Below, one piece after another: positions 1 to 7,224 of a DNA stretch of 14,898 bases. The stretch comes from Cyclostephanos tholiformis (lineage: Eukaryota; Bacillariophyta; Thalassiosirophyceae; Thalassiosirales; Thalassiosiraceae): the NCBI GenBank assembly GCA_036939975.1, contig JALLPB010000530.1, positions 1 through 14,898 on the forward strand, in the 5' to 3' direction. The stretch's first letter is position 1; every line of letters begins with the position of its first letter. The notes beneath the pieces are model-generated. The model had not been told where the DNA came from. It was given only the letters and a program-made list of their open reading frames with translations, and ran no database searches. The position numbers and the translations under genes were made by a program.

Positions 1-237
1 TCTATGATTTAGAATTTCCCTTGTCGTTAGTGTTTGCTTAAACTGCGCATCCAACGGTACTCCAAAAAAAATTATCCAATTATTTATCGCTCAGGATATA
101 GGTAAGTAGATATCGTAAACTTTGCAACTCCCTACCAGTAGGGACTTTAAGTAAAGCCGGTAAACGCGGGCCATTGCCGCTCATCGTTTGATTTCGACGT
201 CGATTACGCGTATATCTTATACTCCTGATAAGCAACC
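1..237. promoter_or_regulatory. Upstream region of the eL24 gene
   Basis: No coding region can be supported here. The stretch is AT-rich and should hold the promoter and 5' UTR of the eL24 gene that starts at 238. A short palindrome, CCCTAC-CA-GTAGGG, lies at 130-143. An AT-rich TATA-like stretch (TATATCTTATA) lies at about 211-221, close to the start codon. Calling these promoter elements is inference from position. Confidence 0.35.
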
Positions 238-1309
238 ATGGTCATCGCTAGTACGTTTCATCGTTACAACATGATATTTTTTGCTCATTATCGACGATCC
301 GACAGGATGGAGGCGTTTTTTTTTTGTCCCCTCGATGCTCCGTCGACGAGGGGTGTTTGGTTGGGATCCTCTTTGGACGACGCGTCATGTCGTCGCGAGC
401 GCCCGGGTCCGTTGTGTCACTCCCCTCTCCTCCTCCATCGTGGCCCATGTAATTCGACGGCAATTCGTCGGTCGGTATTCGTCGATGGTGGGAATGCGCC
501 GTTGTTCGGACGTCGAAGAAAAGTGTATAAACGCGTCATAGGGGGCGATAATGACCACCATCACGGCACACGAACGGGCCGTCTCGACGGCCGATCCCGT
601 TGGGACGAAGGAATCATACGCAAATATCGGACAAATTCCCTGTCGTGGCGCTGACGAGTGCAAAGTAACGTAGGGAGGGGGGGAGGGGGGGGGTAGGGTC
701 CTCGATCGTTCCTCGTTTAGGTTTTGTATCGTCGTCATCACGTCGTCGGGCGTTTCTCCATCCCCCCACTTTCAAGTGCGCGTCTCTCGGTTCTCACCCG
801 CAACCCCATCTGCTTGATTTGCCCATTCCCTCCCCCATCCCCCCCCAATAGCCGAACTGTGCGCCATGTCCGAATACCGGATCTGGCCCGGCACCGGCAA
901 GCTGTTCGTACGTCGCGACGGCAAGCCCATCTTCCTCGGATCGTCGAAGGCGCAATCCCTGACCCTGCAGAGGAAGAAGCCCGCGAAGCTCATGTGGACG
1001 CAGGCCTGGAGACGCCTGCACAAGAAGGGCCTTTCGGAGGCCAACCTCAAGAAGCGCCGCACTCGCACGAACAAGGTCCAGCGAGCGGTGGTCGGGCTGA
1101 GCCTCGACGACATCAAGAAGAAGGCGGCCCAGAAGCCGGAATTTCGCAGCGCCCAGCGCGATGCCGTGTTGAGGGAGGTGAAGGACAGGAAGAAGACGAA
1201 CAAGGCCAAGGTCGGCGGCGGGGGGGCGAAGGCGGCGTCGTCGGGCGTGCGCGCGCCGAAGGTGCCCAAGAACGTGAACAGGGCGAAGGTGCAGAAGAAC
1301 GTCAAGTAG
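238..1309 (+). CDS. RPL24: 60S ribosomal protein eL24 (two coding exons)
   Basis: This encodes a cytosolic large-subunit ribosomal protein of the eL24 family. Exon 2 (852-1309) carries the family core: SEYRIWPGTG, the RRDGKPIF segment, RKKPAKLMWTQAWRRLHKKG, the basic KKRRTRTNKVQRA stretch, and a Lys-rich tail. Its first ATG (866) is too late, because the codons before it read ELCA, matching the usual start of eL24. A 13-nt exon 1 (238-250, ATG GTC ATC GCT A) followed by a GTACGT donor joins in phase 1 to the AATAG acceptor at 851. This gives MVIATELCAMSEYRIWPG and 156 aa in total, close to eukaryotic family size. Archaeal eL24 and some eukaryotic members have a four-Cys zinc site; only Cys8 is left here. 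A tiny first coding exon and a leader intron are common in ribosomal protein genes. The family call is very sure; the exon 1 call is strong but is inferred from phase and consensus. Confidence 0.93.
251..851 (+). other. 601-nt leader intron of the eL24 gene
   Basis: The intron has a GTACGT donor at 251 and an AATAG acceptor at 850-851, preceded by a long C/T-rich tract (about 815-848). It is phase 1. It is the longest intron in the window. It holds a G-run cluster at 673-698 and a GGCCGT-CTCG-ACGGCC hairpin at 577-592. Open frames inside it, such as 238-654, are read-through artefacts. Confidence 0.85.
673..698 (+). other. G-quadruplex-type G-run cluster
   Basis: Four runs of three or more G (3, 7, 9 and 3), separated by A, A and TA, lie on the sense strand inside the eL24 leader intron. 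This fits the usual G3+N1-7 quadruplex pattern. Whether it folds in RNA or DNA is unknown. Confidence 0.6.
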
Positions 1310-1923
1310 AATATATATTATATTAAATAATGCGTCACGCGATACGATTTAAAAAAAAAATCCGAGTTCATGCGTTATTGGATGAAATATATGTGGGACG
1401 AGCTCCGCCAGGGGAGGAATGAAGCCGGCGTCGTCGGCGCCCGTCGCCCAATATTCCGCAACGTATAATATATGTTCGTTCGGTCCTCGCCCGCGTCCGT
1501 TACTTCAGCGATTCGTTGTACGTATCTCGGAATGCGATCGCAACAATTCGGATTGGTTCTTACAACTCGAAAGATGTCGTCATGATGCATCGTAACGCCG
1601 AATGAATAACCTTGCCTGCGAACAATTCGCAAACGGACCTCCGTTGTCGTGAAGCGCGAGCTGTTGCATCGTAGTTGCTATTATTTTTCTCCAGTTATCT
1701 AGGACGCGAATCTAACACTTAACCGATGGGGACGACCTAATCGTAGAAGATTCGGTTTAACATTATATGTACATGGTGTGCATGATGGGGGGTATCTGAT
1801 ACATGTTGGAAATTCGACATCGTCAATCCCAGTTCTCGTCGCGCATATTATGCCCATACATGCAATATCGAAGGCGGTGGGATTTGGGAACAAGAGGTAG
1901 TGATCGCCGCAAAGGCCGATATA
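1310..1923. other. Convergent intergenic region, no gene seen
   Basis: These 614 nt separate the tail ends of eL24 (+) and the small membrane protein gene (-). The AT-rich start (1310-1360, with an A10 run near 1352) is likely the eL24 3' UTR and polyadenylation area. Two small adjacent hairpins occur: GCGAA-CAA-TTCGC at 1618-1630 and AACGGA-CC-TCCGTT at 1632-1645. Open frames here are short and show no recognisable protein features. Confidence 0.5.
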
Positions 1924-2253
1924 TCAAGGCGGACACCACTTCCCCCCATCGTGCTTCACCCCATCCCCCCCTCCCCCCCCCCCACCGCCATCATCACCAC
2001 CCCCCCCGTAACCTCCCCCGATGGCCATCCTCCCCGTCTTGACTATCAAACCCAAAACGATCCCCGTCACGAGGAACGATTTCACCCCCCGACGGATGCG
2101 CGTCAACGCGCCGTCGTTCGACGATGACGACGAGCGGTAGGCCCGTAACTCGTCCGCGTCGATCGATTTGCCGATGATTATTCCCGCGAGTAGGGCGAGG
2201 AGGTGAGTGAATGCCGCCCTCCTGCCTGGGGCGTTGGTCGGGAGGGACGCCAT
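1924..2253 (-). CDS. Small membrane protein, two predicted helices, unknown function
   Basis: I do not recognise this 109-aa protein. It starts with an ATG at 2253. Residues 12-28 (AAFTHLLALLAGIIIG) and 58-71 (KSFLVTGIVLGLIV) are hydrophobic and separated by a polar loop with five Ser and a basic patch (TRIRRGVK), so a hairpin in a membrane is likely. From about residue 79 the protein becomes a Gly/Asp tail encoded by G-runs, ending KWCPP. That tail is low complexity and could be inaccurate if an intron or frameshift lies in the G-runs. The next gene on the left is convergent eL24. Upstream, an AT-rich stretch (2262-2320) leads to the MITE. It could be a mitochondrial or ER small membrane subunit, but nothing in the sequence decides this. 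Confidence 0.6.
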   Translation of the reverse strand: MASLPTNAPGRRAAFTHLLALLAGIIIGKSIDADELRAYRSSSSSNDGALTRIRRGVKSFLVTGIVLGLIVKTGRMAIGGGYGGGGDDGGGGGGGGDGVKHDGGKWCPP

Positions 2254-2409
2254 TCGTCGTCCATATAATATAAATAAAGCGAATTCGTTTTCCGTTATAT
2301 TATATATTTTTTATTGAGTCTTTCAAGTCTCGATGGACAGACCAAAAAAATGAAAACGACGACAACGCGCTATGAAAATAAACCTTGAAAATAATAATAT
2401 ATAATAATA

Positions 2410-2439
2410 GAGTGGCCTTAAAACTCCAATTCGCTGCGT
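2410..2439 (+). repeat. Left terminal inverted repeat of the MITE
   Basis: GAGTGGCCTTA followed by a variable spacer and AATTCGCTGCG. It matches the inverted right end at 2892-2920 with a few differences and an indel. A TA dinucleotide precedes it. Confidence 0.8.
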
Positions 2440-2562
2440 TTGATTCACTAGTGGACTGCGAATTTTTTTGGCGGACAGAGATGCCTTGAAGATAAAATGA
2501 CTGACCTTAGAGCTGCGACATGCGCTATTTCTTGACTATTTCTCGGAGTTGGCAACACTGTG

Positions 2563-2625
2563 AATTTCTTCGCTGACAAATAGTTGCTTTTTGGCAATTC
2601 GCAACTATTTGTCAGCGAAGAAATT
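2563..2625. repeat. Perfect 25-bp inverted repeat inside the MITE
   Basis: Positions 2563-2587 and 2601-2625 are exact reverse complements over 25 nt, with a 13-nt loop (2588-2600). The stem extends to GTG/CAC (2560-2562 with 2628-2630) past a two-base bulge. It would form a strong RNA hairpin or a DNA cruciform. Confidence 0.95.
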
Positions 2626-2891
2626 CGCACAGAGCTCTACATAGGAATCTATATTTTCCTGAGAGGAGGATTTTTTTCCAAAACTGATTCGTTGGAGTGG
2701 GGGGTAGATGTACGAGTAAATGTATTTATCGTACGCAATTTTGGCCCCAGAGATGATAAAAAAATCTGGCACGCTAAAAAAAAACAGGGTGATCCTAAGA
2801 CCGCAAACCCAACTTAAGCTACCCATCTCAAAATAAAACCTGCACAAATTGATGGGACAGCAAAACTGCGCTAAAATCTGAGCGAAAAAAA

Positions 2892-2920
2892 ACGCTGCGA
2901 ATTTTGAAATAAGGCCACTC
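2892..2920 (-). repeat. Right terminal inverted repeat of the MITE
   Basis: Read on the minus strand it begins GAGTGGCCTTA and runs into AATTCGCAGCG, mirroring the left end at 2410. A TA dinucleotide follows at 2921-2922. Confidence 0.8.
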
Positions 2921-2962
2921 TAATACTAGAATAGAGAGAGAGGGGGGAGGCAAACTCAAAAA

Positions 2963-4360
2963 ATGAACATCCCCGCCGTCGCCGTCGCATCCCTCGCATA
3001 TCCGTCGGTACCCACGCGAACGTCCGTCGCCCTCCGTTCGATCGCGAGCTATCTCTCCCTCCCCGGACATCGTCCCCCCCCCACCCCCCCCCGTGCCCCA
3101 TCGACATTCTCGACGACGACCCAACGCCGTCGGTTGATAGGATCGTTGCATCGCCACATGATATCGTCATCGTCGTCGTCCACCTCAAACCAGGACGGAT
3201 CGATGTACCGTAACCGCGGGGGGGACACGTCCGCCGGAGGAGTATATCGCGAATCGCGTCGAAATTACGACGACGACGACGACGACGACGATGGCAAGTC
3301 CATCGTCGTTAGGGAGGCGCGCATACTGGCGTTGTCCGATCCGAACGATCCGAACAACGAGCCGCTTTACTCGGGTACGCTGCCGTCGGGGTGCACCCTC
3401 GTCGGGGTCGGATCGTCCCTCGGGGACATCGTACGACGGGAGGATGATGGGATGGAGGAGTACGGGGGGGACTCGATGACGACGGACCCCCATCTCGATC
3501 CGAACGTCATATTCGTCTCGCATCCGCGTCCGCGCGAATCGCTCGTCGAGCTCCTCGACGCGTATCCCGCGGTGGAGTGGATACACGCCCGGTCGGCGGG
3601 GGTGGATCACATCGTGTCCGACGTCCTATCCGAACGATATAGCAACGTGCGCATGACGAACGCGAGGGGGATATTCTCGAGCTCGCTCGCGGAGTATTGC
3701 ATGATGGCGTGCTCGTACTTCGCGAGGGACGTGCCACGCCTAATGAGGCAGAAGGGCGACGTCGATTGGACGCAGTACCCGATAATGGAATTGAGGGGCG
3801 CGACCTTGGGCATCGTGGGTTACGGCGACATCGGTAGGGCGTGCGCGAGGCTGGCGAAGGCTTACGGGATGGTCGTCCTCGGATTGAGAAGGACCGCGTC
3901 GTCGTCGTCGTCGTCCTCTCCCGACGATCCGTACTGCGATCGAGTGTACGGTACGGACGGATTGCACGAGCTGCTATCGAGGAGCGATTACGTCCTCGTA
4001 TCCGCGCCCCTGACCGAGCAAACTCGGGGCCTCGTGTCGAGGGAGGCATTGTCGAGGTGCAAGCCCTCCGCCGTGATTATTAACGTCGGACGCGGACCGA
4101 TAATAGACGAGGCGGCGCTCGTGGAGGCGCTCACGAACGGCACGATACGGGGCGCGGGATTGGACGTGACGACGGTGGAGCCCCTGCCGGGGGATAGTCC
4201 GCTCTGGAAGTTGGACAACGTCCTCCTTAGCCCGCACAACATGGACATGACGCGAACGTTCATGAGGGAGAGCACGGAGTTTTTCGTTAACGAGAATCTG
4301 CCGAGGTTCGTACGGGGAGAGACTCTGTTGAATCCCGTTGACAAGTCCAATGGGTATTGA
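2963..4360 (+). CDS. D-isomer-specific 2-hydroxyacid dehydrogenase, with N-terminal targeting extension
   Basis: This 465-aa intronless protein belongs to the NAD(P)-dependent D-2-hydroxyacid dehydrogenase family, which reduces 2-keto acids such as glyoxylate, hydroxypyruvate or pyruvate. Visible features: SAGVDHI near 211-217; the Rossmann motif GYGDIG at 286-291; a typical SAPLTEQTRGLVS stretch; catalytic Arg377 in INVGRGPIID; Glu406 in DVTTVEPLP; and His425 in LLSPHN. Strand 2 of the Rossmann fold ends in LGLRRT rather than an acidic residue, which in this family points to NADPH. The first ~115 residues are extra: hydrophobic/basic at first, then Ser-rich, then eight Asp in a row (3269-3292). 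Ala, Ser and Arg with few acids before residue 68 suggest organelle targeting, but which organelle is unclear. A poly-Ser insert (about 313-319) follows strand 2. The substrate cannot be decided from sequence. The MITE lies just upstream; the gene to the right is convergent. Confidence 0.93.
   Translation: MNIPAVAVASLAYPSVPTRTSVALRSIASYLSLPGHRPPPTPPRAPSTFSTTTQRRRLIGSLHRHMISSSSSSTSNQDGSMYRNRGGDTSAGGVYRESRRNYDDDDDDDDGKSIVVREARILALSDPNDPNNEPLYSGTLPSGCTLVGVGSSLGDIVRREDDGMEEYGGDSMTTDPHLDPNVIFVSHPRPRESLVELLDAYPAVEWIHARSAGVDHIVSDVLSERYSNVRMTNARGIFSSSLAEYCMMACSYFARDVPRLMRQKGDVDWTQYPIMELRGATLGIVGYGDIGRACARLAKAYGMVVLGLRRTASSSSSSSPDDPYCDRVYGTDGLHELLSRSDYVLVSAPLTEQTRGLVSREALSRCKPSAVIINVGRGPIIDEAALVEALTNGTIRGAGLDVTTVEPLPGDSPLWKLDNVLLSPHNMDMTRTFMRESTEFFVNENLPRFVRGETLLNPVDKSNGY
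3269..3292 (+). repeat. GAC trinucleotide run (poly-Asp)
   Basis: Seven GAC codons followed by GAT encode eight consecutive Asp in the linker between the targeting region and the catalytic domain of the dehydrogenase. Such runs vary readily in length. Confidence 0.9.
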
Positions 4361-5110
4361 ACTCGATATGGGATGTCTCACTCATGAGATGCTATAGACA
4401 ATGTCCAAGGGAATTACGTTAGTTTTATTGCGACGTATTTTAACGCTCGATCTGTAAAATTCGACCTTAAATTTAGCAGAGGATCGTGCGACAATTATGT
4501 GACTGTAGTCAGAAGTGAACCACGATTTCAATGGGCATTGTGTGTTTCGTCCTGCTAAAAAGCGCCGCAACGGAAGCGAGATTGGATAATGACCGATCGG
4601 TCATGCGGCTCATTGATTTAATTTTTGGTTGGATAATGACCTGGGTGGTGTTTTGTTTGCACATTGAAACTTAACAGATCCAGGTAAGGGCCTTTAAAGC
4701 TGTCCTCTGAAATAGATTAGACGAGCTTAGATCAATTCAGATGTAGAATAAGCTATATCCTCAAACCCTGTGTGGATATAACTAAGAAACCAGCGATGCG
4801 GGATCATCGGTATGAGTCGCTTTTCAGTGACAGATTTGTTATGAGAGGATGAACAACATATGTAAACCGAATCGGAACATAATCGGTATGCCAAAATTTT
4901 TTGGTTAATAGATAAAGCAATATGTGTGCTACAAAATTGTGATTTTGCTAAGGTTTTTGTTGTTGTAATAATTTATGTGACTTGAGGCATATAAGTCTAA
5001 CCGATGCGCACATAGCAAGTCATTGGATGAAATTAACCATTCAGTTAATGATCGGTTTGCATGCATTATATGTAAAGTATCTATGCAGATAAAATGAGAG
5101 ACAGCAAACG
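4361..5110. other. Convergent AT-rich intergenic region, no gene seen
   Basis: These 750 nt lie between the 3' ends of the dehydrogenase (+) and the coiled-coil gene (-). The composition drops to AT-rich with many stops in all frames. Visible structure is limited: a 16-bp perfect palindrome ATGACCGATCGGTCAT (4589-4604), and the 13-mer TTGGATAATGACC occurring twice (4583-4595 and 4629-4641). No tRNA-like internal boxes, terminal repeats or protein motifs were found. Confidence 0.5.
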
Positions 5111-7129
5111 TCATTCAATGAGCTTGATTTGGCTGTAAAAATAGTTCATCAGATTGGGATGCTCATTTCCCTTTTTTGTAGTAGATAGATGAATCAACTT
5201 AGGCTGGCTCAGTATGCTAGTGCCCACAGTGTCATTCATTATGGTATCCATCCCATCCAGCGCTGTATTGGTGCAATTACTTGGCCCAGCCAACGAGGGT
5301 CCGTTACGAGAAGATGATGTCCCCAGTGACGCGCTTTTACTGGATCCCTTGCGGTGCGAATCGATACTAAAACTTACGGTAGAAGCAATGTCGCAATCGA
5401 TTCGAGCCTCCGTCCTGCTGAGGAAGGCACCGCGATGAATCGACGTCGAGTCCGCCGAGCTCTCCCTCCCGCGCCTCGGTCGATTAGATCCATCAAGCCA
5501 GGCGCTTAGCTCGTCCACCCTCGACATCAAATCATCGTCCACCCGCGCCGTCGTTCGCGAGCCCTCCCTCGTAGAAGATTCCCCCCCCGCGCCCTCGACG
5601 CGATCCGATCGCGACATCTCTGTCCACTTCTTGGACTCCGGCGGACCCGGTAGTGCGTCATCCCGCGCCATTGCCGTGAGGAGAGCGTTTTCATTGTGCT
5701 CTTCATTGCAACCCGTCCCATTCTGACGATGCGCGGCGTGATCATCGCCCTCCGTTCGCAATTTCGAGAACTGCTTGCGCAGGACCATCAATTGCTCAGA
5801 TGCGGCCGTCGAGTTGCGCTGGGAAATATGAAGTTCGTCGCGTAGGCGACGTCGGTCCTCGTTGGCAGATTCGAGCGAATTACGCGCCGAGATGAGCTGG
5901 TCATGAATGTCGTCCATCCTCCTCTCGACGTCGACGAGGTCCGATGCCCTCCTACGAAGCTCGTCGGTCGTCCTATCGAGCCTATCGCGTAGGTCGGCAT
6001 TCTCCCCCCGGCATGTCTCGAGCTCCGTCAATATCCCATCGTACTCCGCCCTAGCGTTCATCGCATCCCGTCGGAGATCGGCCACCTCCGATCCCCTGCG
6101 GCGGATCTCGTTCGCGTTTCGGTCCCGGGCATCTCGCAGGCGCGCCGCCTCCGCACGGCACGCCTCTAGCTCCGCGATTATCCCGTCATCGACGACCCTC
6201 GCCTCGTTGGCGGCACGACGGAGGTCGACGTTCTCCCCCGTGAGTCGCGCGATGTCGGAGAGGAGGGAGTCTCGGGCTTTATCCGCGGCGGACGCCGCGA
6301 CCGAGGCCGCCCTCGCCCGCTCGGCCTCGCGCGCGACGCCAGCCTTGACGCGTGCGGACTCGGCTCGCAATCGAGCGTTCTCGTCGGCGAGTCGGGACGA
6401 CTCGATCCTCGCTCGTCGGAGCTCGTTCGTGAGATCATCGGACGCGACGTCGCGCCCGCGCACCGTCGTTGCGGCGACGAATTGACCGCCGCCGATGCCG
6501 CCATCGCCGACCCCACCCCCTCCCTCGGCGATGCGCTCGAACATGCCCAGGAGGGAGTTGAGCGCGCGTGACTTCCTAGCTCGATGTCCCCCCTCGTCCG
6601 ACGTGCGATACACGGCCTCCTGCATGTTCCTCAGGGTGTCGATGAATTGACGTATCTCGCCGAGTCGGCCCCCGTCCGACGATCGCGGTTTGGCGAGCAT
6701 GGAGTCCGGGGTCGGTCCCCCGGCGCGTAGGAGCATCGATTCCAGATTCGACACCCGGTCGTCCCCCGTCGCCGTGGTCGTCAATGACGCCGCCGCCGCC
6801 ACGGCTGGACTGCCCTGATGGGAGGGACGGCCGACTCGTCCCGACGACGGCGGCGGTGGGGGTGGCGGGGGGACATGCGTCGATGTCGCGTCCGTCGGTC
6901 CCCGTCGAAGCGATCTAGCCTCCGCTCCACCGTCGCGGTCGTCATTGTTGTTGCCGCCTCCGCCTCCGCCGCCGTGGACTGCGACGATATCGGCATCGGG
7001 CCCGCGTCTCCTAAGGCTGGACGGGGGCGCGAGCTTCGCGAGCTGGGTGTACGAAAGCTCCGTCGGCGACGGCGGACGCGGAGAATTCGATCGTTGGAGA
7101 TGATGCATATGGGATTGGGACGACGACAT
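5111..7129 (-). CDS. Long coiled-coil protein with 49-residue tandem repeats, unknown function
   Basis: The first usable ATG is at 7129 (MSSSQSHMHH); the frame is open further upstream but has no ATG. The protein is 672 aa. Residues 1-125 are low complexity, with SPRPPSP, poly-Gly and poly-Pro (87-94). Residues 154-202 are a short helical segment. Residues about 231-460 form a long heptad-rich coiled coil. Within it, residues 302-350, 351-399 and 400-448 start at exact 49-residue spacing (seven heptads). The first two share DLRR, DGI, ELE-CR, LRD and EIRRR/ELRRR. The C-terminal 200 residues are polar and Ser-rich with no domain that I know. The last 60 codons lie in AT-richer DNA, so the exact C-terminus could change if an intron is present. 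A structural or scaffold role is inference. The start is divergent from the gene at 7225, with 95 bp between them. Confidence 0.75.
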   Translation of the reverse strand: MSSSQSHMHHLQRSNSPRPPSPTELSYTQLAKLAPPSSLRRRGPDADIVAVHGGGGGGGNNNDDRDGGAEARSLRRGPTDATSTHVPPPPPPPPSSGRVGRPSHQGSPAVAAAASLTTTATGDDRVSNLESMLLRAGGPTPDSMLAKPRSSDGGRLGEIRQFIDTLRNMQEAVYRTSDEGGHRARKSRALNSLLGMFERIAEGGGGVGDGGIGGGQFVAATTVRGRDVASDDLTNELRRARIESSRLADENARLRAESARVKAGVAREAERARAASVAASAADKARDSLLSDIARLTGENVDLRRAANEARVVDDGIIAELEACRAEAARLRDARDRNANEIRRRGSEVADLRRDAMNARAEYDGILTELETCRGENADLRDRLDRTTDELRRRASDLVDVERRMDDIHDQLISARNSLESANEDRRRLRDELHISQRNSTAASEQLMVLRKQFSKLRTEGDDHAAHRQNGTGCNEEHNENALLTAMARDDALPGPPESKKWTEMSRSDRVEGAGGESSTREGSRTTARVDDDLMSRVDELSAWLDGSNRPRRGRESSADSTSIHRGAFLSRTEARIDCDIASTVSFSIDSHRKGSSKSASLGTSSSRNGPSLAGPSNCTNTALDGMDTIMNDTVGTSILSQPKLIHLSTTKKGNEHPNLMNYFYSQIKLIE
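5786..6226 (-). repeat. Three tandem 49-codon coiled-coil units
   Basis: Unit A is 6226-6080, unit B 6079-5933 and unit C 5932-5786, all in frame. A and B are identical at 27 of 49 residues by my count. C is more diverged but keeps the D-x-x-RR start and the RR-LRDEL core. Forty-nine is seven full heptads, so the register is kept. Confidence 0.7.
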
Positions 7130-7224
7130 CGCAATAGGTAATATTATTGGATTCCGGCTGGGGGGGTGGAAGGGAAGGAGGGTTCGAAACAATTATAATT
7201 CACAGAGGAATCAGTACATTATTT
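7130..7224. promoter_or_regulatory. 95-bp divergent intergenic region
   Basis: The start codons at 7129 (-) and 7225 (+) face away from each other with only 95 bp between them, so both genes probably share a compact bidirectional promoter. AT-rich patches occur at 7139-7150 and 7189-7200, with a G-run (7161-7167) between. No specific element is recognised. Confidence 0.5.

Larger units (their letters stand above)
2410..2920. mobile_element. MITE, Tc1/mariner-like, 511 bp, no transposase
   Basis: The ends are inverted copies. The left end starts GAGTGGCCTTA. The reverse complement of the right end is also GAGTGGCCTTA, and similarity continues with a few mismatches for about 30 bp, through the AATTCGCNGCG block. 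Both ends are flanked by TA (2408-2409 and 2921-2922), the target duplication typical of the Tc1/mariner superfamily. The interior is AT-rich with stops in all frames and no DDE/D transposase motifs, so it would be non-autonomous. A second copy of the CTGCGAATTTT block near 2456-2466 is subterminal. The superfamily call rests only on the TA flanks and the terminal sequence. The element ends 42 bp before the start codon of the dehydrogenase gene. Confidence 0.8.

Noticed and set aside
238..654. A 138-codon open frame starting at the eL24 ATG
   Set aside because: It is read-through of the leader intron. The GTACGT donor at 251 and the in-phase acceptor at 851 restore the eL24 N-terminus.
724..1326. 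A 200-codon frame overlapping eL24 in another frame
   Set aside because: It overlaps the clear eL24 exon, is composed of Arg/Gly/Glu-rich out-of-frame translation, and has no family features.
2605..2847. An 80-codon minus-strand frame within the MITE as a transposase remnant
   Set aside because: There is no DDE/D motif or helix-turn-helix pattern, and the frame does not begin at a sensible distance from the ends.
3507..4049. Antisense 180-codon frame inside the dehydrogenase
   Set aside because: It is a shadow of TCG/CGA-rich coding; the plus strand holds the full Rossmann and catalytic motifs.
5907..6485. Plus-strand 192-codon Ser/Arg/Ala frame over the coiled-coil gene
   Set aside because: It is antisense to the regular heptad repeats, and its Ser/Ala pattern is explained by the complementary codons.
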